From NCBI GenBank assembly GCA_021292165.1, contig CM037877.1:111808789-111872788 (forward strand): a stretch of 64,000 nucleotides of DNA, given 5' to 3'. The stretch comes from Shinisaurus crocodilurus. Its lineage: Eukaryota; Chordata; Lepidosauria; Squamata; Shinisauridae. The notes under the pieces are model-generated. The model was not told the origin of the DNA. It did no database searches and saw only the letters and a program-made list of their open reading frames with translations. A program made the translations under genes and the position numbers. Shown here piece by piece: positions 54,223 through 64,000 of the stretch. How positions within the stretch are numbered: position 1 is the first letter of the stretch; the number at the start of each line of letters is the position of its first letter.

Positions 54223-55022
54223 ACCTTTCACAGAAGCCATCTTTGAACCACTGGATACCAGAGAGACCACAAGATCCGTTTTGACCACAAGAGGTGCTTT
54301 TTATTTTAATTTCAATCACCTGTATTACAGGGAAATACCATTCAAGATTGAAAGGCTAATTGTGTCTTTGGTTAGAACAAAAGGCGATATTAAATCTTAT
54401 ACTGTACTGCAAGATGCTTTGCTGAATTCATTTGAATCTTGTTAAATTCGTATCATCAGTTTAACGCTATCTTCTCAACGAATGGTAGTATTCATTCATT
54501 CATTCATTAATTCATTCAAAATGTTTTATTAATCAACTTCTTGAGTCAAAACACATCCAAAGCAACATACAGTTCATGTCCAACATCTCATGGAACTGTT
54601 TCTGATGGGTATAAATACTGTAGAGAGAACCAGATAGGCCCTAGTGTGGATATAATTGCACACAACAAAATGTACAGAGCCTGAGAGAGTTATTTATTTA
54701 TCATAGTTGTATCATGCCCATCTTTCAAGGAGGTCAGTATGATTGATGTACGTGAGGGGATTATCCCATAAACTTAATAATCAGAATTGTTTAAACAAAA
54801 TCACAGTTTAAACTATATAATTGCTTCAATATTCTCTTCATCCAAATGAATTGCATGGCTTTGTGCCCAATTATTTGGTCCTAAACTCCTGCACATCCCC
54901 ATATTTAGATATGCATATTTGAAGAATTCTCTACCCTGCAAAAGATCTCAGAGCAGACAACTAGTGATATCCCAATAGCTTGCCATGCGTGGATGTGATA
55001 TTAAGGCTTGTGTCCTGTTTGC
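54223..55022. other. L2 3' fragments and (CATT)n; no gene seen
   Basis: (CATT)n at 54494-54517 followed by 'AAATGTTTTATTAATCAAC', and 'TTATTTATTTATCATAGTTG' at 54690, look like inverse L2-type ends. The rest is unassigned. Confidence 0.5.
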
Positions 55023-55364
55023 TAGGCTGACCATTTGTGAATCACCAAAAAAGAGGACATGCATTGCCCAAAAAGAGGACAAAAGAGGACACCTATTTGC
55101 ATAAAATGTGCATTTGCACATTTGCATTGTAGATGCAAAATTAGAAAGAATTATTTTAATTTAAATAAAAATACATTGCATCTCACTATAATGGCGGAAG
55201 ACTATGACCAGGTGACCTGTGTGCCTTTCTCAGTTTGCTATCCAGGTGCTCTCGATGGGCAATGTCCAGGCCCAGCTCTTCCTTCTGATGGTTCTTTATG
55301 CTGGACTTGGAGTCCTTCAAAATAGAGGACTGCCCCCTGTAAAAGAGGACATATGGCCACCCTG
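55023..55364 (+). mobile_element. Nonautonomous DNA transposon (GGGTGGCCAT family), short copy
   Basis: Termini 'TAGGCTGACCAT' and 'ATATGGCCACCCTG'. 'AAAAGAGGACA' occurs at both ends. 342 bp without the middle part found at 27275-27537. A clean duplication is not obvious. Confidence 0.8.
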
Positions 55365-56300
55365 ATTTGCACAGGCTTGATTTAGGCCTTTAAATGAAAC
55401 AGGACAGTCCGTAGACATGCAGACAAAGGAGAGCCGAGTCAAGAACTGCTCTCTCCAATCCACAAAAGGACAAACATTTCCCACCAAGGACTTCTGCTTA
55501 CCATATCAAAAGAAGGACTGAAAAAATTCAGAGCGCTCTCAGTTGAAACAAACCAAGGGAGGATGAATCTGAGCTGGGAGTTGGGAGAGAAAGAGCCGAG
55601 GAGATGGAAGGTAGCTTGCAGCAAAACTCCGGCGAAAGACAAACACTAGAATGGAGCCCCTTGACTGGTGGGTAGGTGGGAACCCTTGAATCAAGCATGG
55701 GGCGGGGGGGGGGGAGCACACAACACAGAACAAGCCCAGATTGTGAGCAAATAGCCAGGGGTGGCCATGATCGATGCTGGCTTAGCTGTGGAGTAAGGAG
55801 CACGAAGGCCTGCTGCGTATTCCAGGCTCCTACAGCTTAAAAGGGATTCGGTATGCCCTGCCAATTAATTATCTTGCCGGTCTCTGCAAACGGCCAGCCT
55901 CTTTCCACCAGAAGCCTGCCTTGCCTCCCACCCCCACCCCCTTGGAAAGCTATAGGGCATGGAGGGGAGGCTCTTTCAGAAATCTATGAAGTTGCTTTGG
56001 CATTGCATTTGTCTGTAAACATTATGGATCACTATGGAAGTCCACCCCCACAAACAGACTTGAGACGAGAGAGCTGGACAGCAGCCAGCAGATTTAACAG
56101 GGAAAGAAGCATTGACGGATCCATAGCATCCCAGAGAAACACACTATCGGGTCCTTTGGGGTAGTTTTCAGTTTGTAATAAGTCCAGTTATCCTTATTTA
56201 CCATGGACAGTACTTACTTTCTGGTTATCGATGGTATATCACTCACTGTCCCTCTTTTGCCTTCCTCCTCTTCTTCTTTGACAGCACATGCACATATATG
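55365..56300. other. No gene seen
   Basis: A G-run at 55703-55713. Unassigned otherwise. Confidence 0.45.
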
Positions 56301-56308
56301 CACTAGTT

Positions 56309-56382
56309 CAGTGTTCTCCAACCTTGGGTCCCCAGATGTTGTAGGCCAAAAACATCTGGGGACCCAAGGTTGGAGGACACTG
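56309..56382. mobile_element. Minimal hairpin hAT MITE with perfect target duplication
   Basis: 74 bp, almost only the two inverted arms: 'CAGTGTTCTCCAACCTTGGG' and its inverse ending 'GGTTGGAGGACACTG'. A perfect 8-bp duplication cactagtt lies at 56301-56308 and 56383-56390. Confidence 0.95.
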
Positions 56383-56390
56383 CACTAGTT

Positions 56391-56859
56391 CTTCAGATTG
56401 CTTTCCTTCCAGTTGCTCTCTAGAAGTGACATCCCTGTGTGGAGGGATCATGAGCACATCTTTTCTCCAGTGCACAGCAATACAGACGTGCCTGCATGAA
56501 GTCAGTATATATATTGCTTCCCTTCCACTCTTCCAAGACTGCCTATCATGATAGCAAATGTTGTTGAATGTGCTTCGAGTTGCAATTTTATAGGAAGTAC
56601 AAGATACCCTCAACACTCAAGTAAACATTCTTAATTAAAAAGCAAACCTGAACACTGTTATGGATGGTCTGCTTTAAAAAAAAAAAGAAGAAGCATGCTG
56701 CAGAGAAAGAAAATAGGTGTCACCAATGTGGAATGGCAGGGCGGAGAGCCGAGCACCTCCCAGTCAATGGCATTTCATGTGAGAATAGAGAAGTTGCAAG
56801 TAGTGCACAGTAGAGTGTGCAGTTTTACCACTGATTAGCATTTTGATTATTGCAAAGTT
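56391..56859. other. No gene seen
   Basis: Unassigned sequence. Confidence 0.45.
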
Positions 56860-56962
56860 TTACTGTTATAATTTATTTGTCGTTCTAAGGTGTATCACAT
56901 TGTCTGTTCACTGCTTTGAAACTTTATGGAAAGTGGCATGTAAATCGAATGAATGAATGAAT
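56860..56962 (+). repeat. LINE-type 3' tail with (GAAT)n
   Basis: 'CTGCTTTGAAACTTTATGG', 'AAAGTGGCATGTAAATCG' and (AATG)n at the end. Confidence 0.5.
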
Positions 56963-57601
56963 GTCCACCGCTGGGTTCCTCTTGCTGTCTATGACCTATT
57001 GGAGGGTATGTGATAACAAACAATAACATGATGTCTCCTGTCATAGCCATTCAGGGGAGGAATAGAAGGATGGTATTGGCCAATATTCTTGGGAAGTTGC
57101 TAGACATTCTCATCTGACCTTAGCTATTCATACCAGGCACTGAATAATATCTGTGCACATGTGTATGGGTTTTTTTGTGGTTAAAGATTCCTTGGGCAAT
57201 AATGGCGATTCGCTGGTTTGTTCTTTCAGCCATGGTGGGCTTTAAAAATAATAATAATAAACAATTACTTTTATGTTCAGTCACGATGAACTTGATGCAC
57301 AGAATCGAAGTGATCCATGTAACCACCTTTGTTTCTCCAGTAGATGGCACCATTTGTTTTACTCAGCATGGTTTATTCCCAAAATCAAAGCAGCTGGGGG
57401 GTGGGGGTGGAATCACATTTCCAATACTAGGAGAGTTTTGCCCACTAGAATTATTTTACATTGCCAAGAGTCTAAAGTTCACATCAGAACCAAAGGGAAG
57501 AATGGGGAGTTCTCATTAATTCTCTTCTCTGTCCATGTTTTCTTTCCAGATCAGTGATGAATCTGGGTGGAAGACGGTTTAATATGCTTGTTGGGTTAGG
57601 G
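56963..57601. other. No gene seen
   Basis: Overlapping frames at 57175-57557 fit no family. Unassigned. Confidence 0.45.
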
Positions 57602-57712
57602 CAGTCTTCCCCACCCTGGCACCCTCCAGATGTGTTGGGCTATAAGGCTGGTTGGGAATGATGGCTGTTGTAGTCCAACACGTTTGGAGGGCGCCAGGCT
57701 GGAGAAGGCAGG
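57602..57712. mobile_element. Hairpin hAT MITE, diverged copy
   Basis: 'CAGTCTTCCCCACCCTGGC' and inverse 'GCGCCAGGCTGGAGAAGGC', with 'TAGTCCAACACGTTTGG' in the right arm. It abuts the RTE-like fragment at 57718. Confidence 0.85.
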
Positions 57713-57717
57713 GTCAG

Positions 57718-57822
57718 TAGTAGGCGATCACTCGTGACCGAGTAGGATTGTCTTCCAGGATAAAATTACAAAAAGAAAATTATAAAAAGAGGAAATTCTA
57801 AAAAGAATCGTGTAGACTCATC
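57718..57822 (-). mobile_element. RTE-like LINE, 3' UTR fragment, copy 3
   Basis: 'AGGCGATCACTCGTGACCGA' and 'GATTGTCTTCCAGGATAAAA' are the inverse of the 3' end of the copies at 22281 and 38066, with 'TCGTGTAGACTC' where the coding region ended in those copies. Confidence 0.88.
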
Positions 57823-58689
57823 ATATGCTCTACACAACCTGCTCAACACTCTACTATAATAACCAAATATTCACAAAGGATTGTATCCGATGCTGTTCTT
57901 CCATTCACAGAAGGCCCTTTTATTCAGTGAAAGCTTCTGTGAATACAAGAAGGAGGGAGGTGATTTTTGCCAATTCCACCTTTCTCCTGAAGACCCCTGT
58001 ACTGCCTCTCATGCTGTCCTAGAGGGTTCCCCACTCATCTGCAGAAGATTTTATAGGGGTGGGTGGGTGGGTGAACAGGTTGCAGGGGGAGGGGGAGAAC
58101 CAGCCAAAAACTGCCTCCTTCCTGCTTCTAGTCACAGAAGTCTCCACTGGATCAAAGGGCCTTCTGTGAATGGACAGATAGGCAGCATTGGATATAATCC
58201 AGAATATTTTAATGCTTGCCATCAGTATTTGAAATCTGATGTTATTTGATTTTAGTATTTGATCATTGACAGTATTTGATTGTTGACAGATTATGGTGTT
58301 GAGTATCTGACTGCATTTGATAGGTGACATGCAGTGGTATTTCGTATCTGCCAAGTATTACAGTCTTACACTGTTTGATAAGTGACAAAGAATGGCTGAA
58401 AAACCACAGTATTTCAACAGTCTGAAATCATTCAACTTTCCAATCATAATAGCAAATTTTAAATCAACATTCTGACATTTCCCAAGTTTTATTTCGCCTA
58501 TAGTCCATACACATTTTTTGTGTATCCCAGCCACTAATGCACTCCTTATATAAATACTCCTAGTTCTGTCTGCTGCTGGCACTATTCTGTGAGACTGTCA
58601 TACAGGATACTATATTGCTACGCTAAGCGCCACAGTGTACCTTACCTATAATACTTGGATTTCATATATTGCTTAGCGTATTCAAAGCA
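57823..58689. other. No gene seen
   Basis: An inverted pair around 57905-58168 ('CATTCACAGAAGGCCCTTTT' against 'GGGCCTTCTGTGAATGGAC') marks a foldback of about 265 bp. The section 58225-58390 repeats 'GTATTTGAT.GTTGACA' phrases loosely. No protein. Confidence 0.5.
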
Positions 58690-58699
58690 ATTCACGTAC

Positions 58700-58880
58700 A
58701 TTATCTGGTTGTAATCCTTACAGCGATCCTGTGTGGTAGGTCAGTGCTGTGCAAGCGTCCTTGCATTGCAGAGGAGAGGCTGACGCTGAGAAAGAGTGGC
58801 TTGCCTAAGGCCATCTGGTGAATTCATGGCAGAGGCATGAGTTGAACTGCAGACTTCCTGATTTCTAGCTTAGTATATTT
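58700..58880 (-). repeat. MIR-like SINE fragment
   Basis: 'CAGCGATCCTGTGTGGTAGG', 'GGCTTGCCTAAGGCCATCTG' and 'GAGTTGAACTGCAGACTTCC' follow the order of an inverted MIR-type SINE. Confidence 0.65.
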
Positions 58881-58886
58881 AGGGCG

Positions 58887-59080
58887 CATTCCTATTTATG
58901 TTTAGACAGAAAAAAGTCCCACAACTCCCAGTATTCCCCAGCCAGCATGGCTGGCTGGGTATGCTGGGAGTTGTAGGACTTTTTTTTCCTATTGGGAGCT
59001 CTTGTTGGGAGTTGTAGGACTTTTTCTACCGGGAGTTTTTGCTGGGTGTTCTGTCTAAACATGCATAGGACTGGACCCTT
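58887..59080. mobile_element. MITE with TTA flanks (Harbinger-like, CCTATnnATGTTTAGACAG family)
   Basis: 'GCGCATTCCTATTTATG' and 'TTTAGACAGAAAAAAGTCCC' at the left pair with 'TGTCTAAACATGCATAGGAC' at the right; TTA occurs on both sides. The middle has 'ACAACTCCCAG' and its inverse 'CTGGGAGTTGTAGGAC' repeated. An end fragment is at 33575-33640. Confidence 0.7.
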
Positions 59081-59122
59081 AGCCACTGTGCTACACAAGC
59101 TCTCTATGGAATAAACTTTAGA

Positions 59123-59640
59123 TCAGTGGTAGAGCACATGCTTTGCATGCAGGCTCAATCCACAGCATCTCCAGGTAGGGCTGGGAGAGACCCTGCCTGA
59201 AACCCTGGAGAGCAACTGCCAGTTAATGACTGGGGTTTGGACAACACGATAACCCACACACAATGGTTGAGTATGGGTTGAGTGTGGGTTGTCGTTGAAC
59301 CGTGGGTTGTCACTGAAACATGAGTTATCGTGTTGTCTGAACCCAGCTGCGCTAACAAGCCATTGGTTGTTAATCACAAACAACCCATGAAGAGAACCCA
59401 TGGTTTGTTGTTGAGTTGTGAACTGTGGGTTTCTCACAATGGTTTGTTATCTTGGATGGGTTCAGACAACACAATAACCCCTTTTCAATGACAACCCACT
59501 GTTCAACGACAACCCACACTCAAACCTTGAGTGAGGGTTTTCGTGTTGTCTGAACCCAGTCAATGTAGTGTAGTCAATACTGACCTAGATGGACTATTGG
59601 TCTTTTGGTATATTGCAGTTTCCTATGTTCATCCAAATAT
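59123..59640 (+). mobile_element. tRNA-Ala-derived SINE, copy 2, split by a palindrome
   Basis: Head 59123-59230 ('GGTAGAGCACATGCTTTGC', 'CCACAGCATCTCCAGGTAGG') and tail 59557-59640 ('ACTGACCTAGATGGACTATT', 'GCAGTTTCCTATGTTCATCC') belong to the same SINE as 37228-37424. The insertion lies near 'CTGCCAGT'. Confidence 0.85.
59231..59556. mobile_element. Palindromic element (GGGTTCAGACAACAC family), copy 2
   Basis: Opens 'ACTGGGGTTTGGACAACACG' and closes 'GTGTTGTCTGAACCCAGT'. Inverted halves and nested inverted pieces as in 39608-39935, in the opposite order. The flanks 'AGTTAATG' (left) and 'AGTCAATG' (closing) could be a 7/8 duplication if the element ends at AACCC. Confidence 0.88.
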
Positions 59641-60071
59641 TGCGCTGGCCAGAAATCCTGTTCCTACTTTTCTCCCTCCCTTCCCCCATCTAACTTACTG
59701 ATGTAGTTTGCAGCTAAAAAACCAGCTGCTCTTCTCATATCTGCCTCCTTCTTTGCCAATCATCTTTGTACTCTGAGTCTGGTATGCTCTTGGCAGAACT
59801 CATCCTGCTTACATGTCTACAGGGCGTGGAGAGTATACAGTGCCAGCTTTTATAGGCATCAACAGCTGAGCTGCCTGAGAAAGTGGCTGAGTATGGGTGT
59901 CACAGTCTTGCCAGTCATTGCTCAGTAAGGACAAAACAACGGACCTCAACATAGACTCAGTTGATACAAGGTAGGCAACCCCGGTGCCTTCCAGATATTT
60001 TGGACTGTTTGGTTGCCTACTCCTGAGCTACGCTGATTGGGCTGAAGATCCTCTTCAATTGGAAGTCTGTA
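59641..60071. other. No gene seen; hairpin MITE piece
   Basis: 'GGTAGGCAACCCCGGTGCCT' at about 59970 resembles one arm of the hairpin hAT family. The rest is unassigned. Confidence 0.45.
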
Positions 60072-60074
60072 AGG

Positions 60075-60160
60075 GTGCAATCCTATGCAAGTTTCTACAG
60101 AAAAAAGTCCCATGACTCCCAGCATGCCCCAGCCAGCCATGCATAGGACTGCACCCTTAG
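60075..60160. mobile_element. Short MITE (GGGTGCAATCCTATGCA family)
   Basis: 'GGGTGCAATCCTATGCAAG' and inverse 'CATGCATAGGACTGCACCC', 86 bp, with TAA before and TTA after. A deletion form of the 58887-59080 type. Confidence 0.8.
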
Positions 60161-60834
60161 TGAATGAACTGAGCTATAGAGCCTCAAGGTTGTCAATTAC
60201 TGGTTTCCAAGTGCGTGACCTTATACGTTGAGCTATTATAATAACACATGCCATTTCTATTCCAAAACGTGAAATATTCCATTCATTCTGTATCAGCTCC
60301 TGATCCTTTTCTGTACCAGCGATGCATTTCAAAAACGCTGTCGTGCACAAATCCGATCGCAGCTTTTTTCACCTCAGTTGCCCAGGCTGCTAATGAAAAT
60401 ATTGTATTAAATATATTGCAACATTTATCCATGAGGAGCTCCATTATTTATTTATTTTCAACTTGAAAGCCTACCCTTCAGCGCCTGTAACCAGTTCCTT
60501 ACCAATCTTAAAATACTTGTATTTATGCTCACCTTTTTCATTTCAGGAGCGATTTCCCTTGTGGCACAAGCTATATCAAATTATGTGCTGAAATTCCAAT
60601 AGGATATGCAGCACATTGCTATTGTCTAGGGGGGAAAATACATATTTTATTTTTTAAAAAATAATATCAGATTAGTCTGGACTCTGGCAAATAAAACAGG
60701 TCTGCATTCCAGCACAAGGATATTATCTCAATAGAAAGTTGAGAACATAAGGGTACAAGGGATTAATGCATATTATTGGATAGAGCTGAAACTTGGGCTA
60801 TTAAAAAAAAAAGCGATGGAAGGTATCCAAGGTT
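60161..60834. other. No gene seen
   Basis: AT-rich unassigned sequence. Confidence 0.45.
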
Positions 60835-60905
60835 GCAATTCTACACATACTTACTTGAAATCAATGGGAGGTACCTCTGAGTAAACTTTATTATGATTGA
60901 ACCAT
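60835..60905. repeat. Small hairpin MITE remnant
   Basis: 'GCAATTCTACACATACTTAC' and 'TCAATGGGAGGTACCTCTGAG' match the 33000-33090 type. Confidence 0.5.
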
Positions 60906-61086
60906 AAATAACTCTGATGCCTGATGTATGTGGCAGTTCATCAGTAATGGTGCTATTAAGAGTGCCATTAAAGGGATAGTCAGTGTTATAGACCAATCCT
61001 AAGAGATGCTGCCTTGGCAAAAAAAATGCATGTGTACACTGTAAATAATACTTAGCCAATTCCCAATATTTTGTCATACTCTAGTG
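60906..61086. other. No gene seen
   Basis: Unassigned sequence. Confidence 0.45.
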
Positions 61087-61212
61087 CAGGGGTAGATGAC
61101 CTGGTGCCATCCAGATTTTTTTGGGGGTGACAACTCTCATAATCCCTTACCATTGGCCATGCTGGCTGTGGCTGGTGGGAGTTGTAGTCCAGAACATCTG
61201 GAGGGCACTAGC
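61087..61212. mobile_element. Hairpin hAT MITE, diverged copy
   Basis: 'CAGGGGTAGATGACCTGGTG' at the left and 'GAACATCTGGAGGGCACTAG' at the right, with 'CATGCTGGCTGTGGCTGGTG' between. Confidence 0.8.
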
Positions 61213-61380
61213 TCTCGTCTGACCAAGAAACAGCAGCCAGGATGGGGGAAAGAGGAGGGAGCAAGGCTCTCAAGAAGGGAGCATGCTTGATTTTGAACAG
61301 CTGGGGTCACCAGAAGCAGGGAGCAAGCAGAGGTCCCGTCCTAGCGACATTCCCAGGTAAACCTCTTTCTTCCTCCCCCA

Positions 61381-61526
61381 CAGGGCTGGTGCAAGGCAGT
61401 TTGGTGCAGTTTGGTGCCCTAGGCAAGAGCAGATATTTAGCGCCCTCCCTCCCTATCTCTGGCGCCCCCTTTAGCCCTGCGTCCTAGGCAGCTGCCCTAG
61501 TTGGCCTAATGGTAGCACCGGCCCTG
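61381..61526. mobile_element. hAT MITE, CAGGGCCGGTGC family, copy 4
   Basis: 146 bp with termini 'CAGGGCTGGTGC' and 'GCACCGGCCCTG'. A perfect 8-bp duplication ctccccca lies at 61373-61380 and 61527-61534. An 11-bp internal repeat 'CAGTTTGGTGC' occurs twice near the left end. Confidence 0.95.
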
Positions 61527-61534
61527 CTCCCCCA

Positions 61535-62026
61535 CCATGTAACTGAATGGTCTCCACATGGCTGTGAATCACAAAGTGAGGTACTGCACTCAGAGATGCT
61601 ATGCTGTTGCAATGAAGGCCAAAAAAAAAAAAAAAAAAAAAAAGGGCTCTTCAGCCCTTACACTGGATGCCTGGATCCTCAAGCTGACAAGGATATCACA
61701 GAAGGTGCAAAAAAAATGATGTTGCGTACAGACACCGCAGAGACACACTGCATCTTCCTCCCAGAGGTTCCTTCCAGTAGAGAGAGAAGTCCTTCCTCCA
61801 CAGGAGGAGTGGATGTGATTTACACTTTCAGAAACATCACGTGGTTATAGCCCTCCTGGACCGCACCATTCCAGAAAGAGGGAGGTTGCAGGTTTGAGTG
61901 TCCCACCAGATGAAGTACTCTGTGTGTAGATCTCCAGGTGAATACCTGTGCCCAGAACCATGTGTGTATGATTCCGTTGCGTTTCCCCTCCCTTCCACCG
62001 CTTAGTTTTTGCAGTAGCACTATACC
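61535..62026. other. Poly-A tract, otherwise no gene seen
   Basis: Poly-A at 61621-61643 (23 bases). It could mark a retroposed sequence on the plus strand, but I see no source gene. Confidence 0.5.
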
Positions 62027-62135
62027 AGCCTTCCCCAACATGGTGCCCTCCAATGTGTTGGACAACTCCCATCATCCCCAGCAGGGATGATGAGAGTTGT
62101 AGTCCAACACATCTGGAGGAGCACAGGTTGAAGAA
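62027..62135. mobile_element. Hairpin hAT MITE, diverged copy
   Basis: 'CAGCCTTCCCCAACATGGTG' and 'AACACATCTGGAGGAGCAC' with 'GATGATGAGAGTTGTAGTCC' in the right arm. Confidence 0.85.
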
Positions 62136-62680
62136 GCCTACATTAACATCCTTTCTGTTCTACAGGAAGGGAGGTGGGGAGAAAACCTAGATTATATGGA
62201 GTGTAAAACCCTTCCTGACCTCAGCAGAATGATACTGAGCAAAGAAAAAAGAAAAGGGGGGGGGGAAAGGAGAGCTGCAAACCTTAAAACGATATTGGAA
62301 AATGCAGAGGACTTTAATAAAACAGTAAATAGTAATATTTTTGGCCTTACTAGAATAACTCAGCTGAAATTCTTGTGCCCCTGAAGGTTTCAACTGAAAT
62401 GTGCTTAGTGAGCTATTTACTACTTTATTAAAATGCCCTACCTTCCTCAGTACTATTCTGAGCCTCTTTTGTATTTGCTGCTGTCCTCCACCCCCCACTC
62501 ACCCCTTTCTTGGAGAAAGCCAGTCTGCATGTTACCGTACATTCACCACATGTAAAGTAATCAGGCTCTTGCTGTTGGGAATTCTGAAGGTGCCCTCCAG
62601 ACAGGCACAAGGGAGAGTAAAGTTGGAGCAGCTTCCCTTTTGAAGTTATACCAAGAGATAAGGAGGAGATGCTGCTCGCA
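62136..62680. other. No gene seen
   Basis: Unassigned sequence, G-run at 62258-62267. Confidence 0.45.
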
Positions 62681-62793
62681 GCTGCTGGCCAATGGGCTTT
62701 TATCGCTAGTTATCTCGCTCAGCTGCTCTCCCCCAAGCAATTGAAGGATAGGGGAGATTAGCTGAGTGAGATAAAAGCCTGCAGGCCAGCAGC
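62681..62793. repeat. Imperfect inverted repeat with GATA-like cores
   Basis: Left arm 'GCTGCTGGCC' ... 'GGGCTTTTATC' ... 'TATCTCGCTCAGC'; right arm 'GCTGAGTGAGATAAAAGCC' ... 'GGCCAGCAGC'. Arms are about 45 bp around a 25-bp loop. It is not like the MITE families above. Confidence 0.75.
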
Positions 62794-63764
62794 ACTCCTT
62801 CTTCAAAGCTAGTCCCTCCTCCAGCTTTCCTTGGGAAGAAGCCTCAAGAATTCTGAACAGATGGAGCTTGCCTGCTTTACGTGTGGTCAGCGCGGCACGC
62901 AGCCAGACTTGGAGGCAACAGAACTGCAAGATGTATCTCATCATGCTGCTTTGCCATGCACCTATTGAGGTCCATTGCTCCTCCCAGAGGTGGTGTTAGG
63001 GGATGGCCTACTAGGGCTGGAGCCCCAAATCTCTGGGAGCCCACCTGCCCCACCACCCTGCTGTCCATGAGCACTCGCTGAAATAAGGTACAGGGGCCTT
63101 GGTGATCTCTGTTGCATCTGACCCCCCTGGATTAGCTGGCTTTTTGCCCACGTGTGCTGCCCCCCCCCCGAATCTTTCTGCCTGAGGTTTTTTTCTGAAA
63201 TCAAATGCCCTCCTCTCAAATGCCTGTTCATACATCCCTTTTTACAAATAGGGGTGTCCTTAGGAGACAGGGTCTTTTAAAGACACACACAGAGAGAGAC
63301 TTTAGAGCATATGTAAATTAGCATATGCAAATTTGTGATTTTTAATTTTTGGTCCTGTGGGTCTGAGCCCCGGATCTTTTCAGTACCTAGCACCTCCCCT
63401 GGCTCCTACAACTGCTCCAAGGGGACTGTTCCAAATCCTCACAGCCAAAAACCTTCCTCTGATTTCCGGCCTAAATTTGTCAACAACAGATTTAGAGTGA
63501 TTAGTGCTTGTACCCATGGATGGGTACCAAACCAATTAACTCTTCCCCTCTCCTGTGTTGCCCAGTATATATAATGTGTGTTGCCTGATATATAAATAGA
63601 ATATTATCAAATCTCCTTTCATGCTTCTTTTAAGCAACAAACACATGAACAGACCAAGTGTTATATTGTGGGAAAGAGCTGTTGTGGTGGGCAGTTGGGA
63701 ATTTGGGGGTGGTCCTTTACTGAACTGTCATAGTCATTTAGCCCTTAGGGGCAAAACAGTTGCT
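62794..63764. other. No gene seen
   Basis: Unassigned sequence; 62980-63060 and 63085-63160 may hold worn hAT-type material. C-run at 63162-63169. Confidence 0.4.
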
Positions 63765-64000
63765 TTAGCTCATTTATTTAATTATTTATTTATACCCCGC
63801 CTTTTTTCCTGCAAGGAACCCAAGGCGGCTTACATAATCCTCCTCTCCATTTTATCCGCACAGCAGCCCTGTGAGGTAGCTTAGGCTGAGAGTCAGTGAC
63901 TGGCCCAAAGTCACCCAGTGAGTTTCATGGTCGAGCGGGGAATAGAACCCGGATCTCCCGAATCCCAGTCCAACACTCTCACCACTACGCCACACTGGCT
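63765..64000 (-). mobile_element. tRNA-derived SINE with L2-like tail, runs to window end
   Basis: Inverse orientation: tail 'ATTTATTTATACCCCGCC' at the left, and 'GGAATAGAACCCGGATCTCC' and 'CTCTCACCACTACGCCAC' (inverse of the Pol III head) at the right. Only the last few head bases may lie beyond the window. Confidence 0.9.

Noticed and set aside
1..64000. CRISPR array, bacterial operon or phage content
   Set aside because: No regularly spaced short repeats with unique spacers, and all content is vertebrate-type interspersed repeats.

Overview
The window reads as intergenic DNA from a non-avian reptile nuclear genome, most likely a squamate (lizard or snake). The clues are the mix of CR1 and L2 LINEs with an RTE-like LINE, tRNA-derived and 5S-rRNA-derived SINEs, many young hAT, Harbinger-like and mariner-like nonautonomous transposons, and abundant microsatellites. 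Species assignment is inference. I found no host protein-coding gene, functional tRNA or rRNA gene, CRISPR array or bacterial-type operon. Every long open frame is transposon-derived.

Layout. 0-10 kb: CR1 tail, L2 copy, a foldback element, a Harbinger-like MITE with TTA flanks, and an internally deleted hAT element (7426-8339) that keeps the end of its transposase. 10-22 kb: the first of four hAT copies with a perfect 8-bp target duplication, SINEs, two L2 copies (one split by a hAT and ended by a SINE), a 5S-derived SINE nested in a DNA transposon, and a pair of mariner-like elements. 22-39 kb: a 5'-truncated RTE-like LINE with an intact reverse transcriptase reading frame, a solo LTR with 5-bp duplications, and a second RTE-like copy. 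39-48 kb: large palindromic elements, a possible GIY-YIG (Penelope-like) remnant, more SINEs and hATs. 48-52.6 kb: a minus-strand block made of an almost unbroken CR1, a hairpin MITE, and a Harbinger-like element that encloses an L2-like endonuclease/reverse-transcriptase fragment. 52.6-64 kb: more hAT, Harbinger-like, hairpin and SINE copies, and a palindrome inserted in a tRNA-Ala-like SINE.

How it works together: the LINEs (CR1, L2, RTE-like) encode, or once encoded, the machinery for copying. The SINEs appear to borrow LINE tails: the 5S-derived SINE ends in a CR1-like tail and the tRNA-derived SINE ends in an L2-like tail. The short CAGGG...CCCTG elements depend on a hAT transposase supplied from elsewhere. 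The points most worth checking are the LINE fragment enclosed in a Harbinger-like element with chimeric reading frames (50576-52553), the 5S-CR1 SINE family, and the four hAT copies with clean target duplications.
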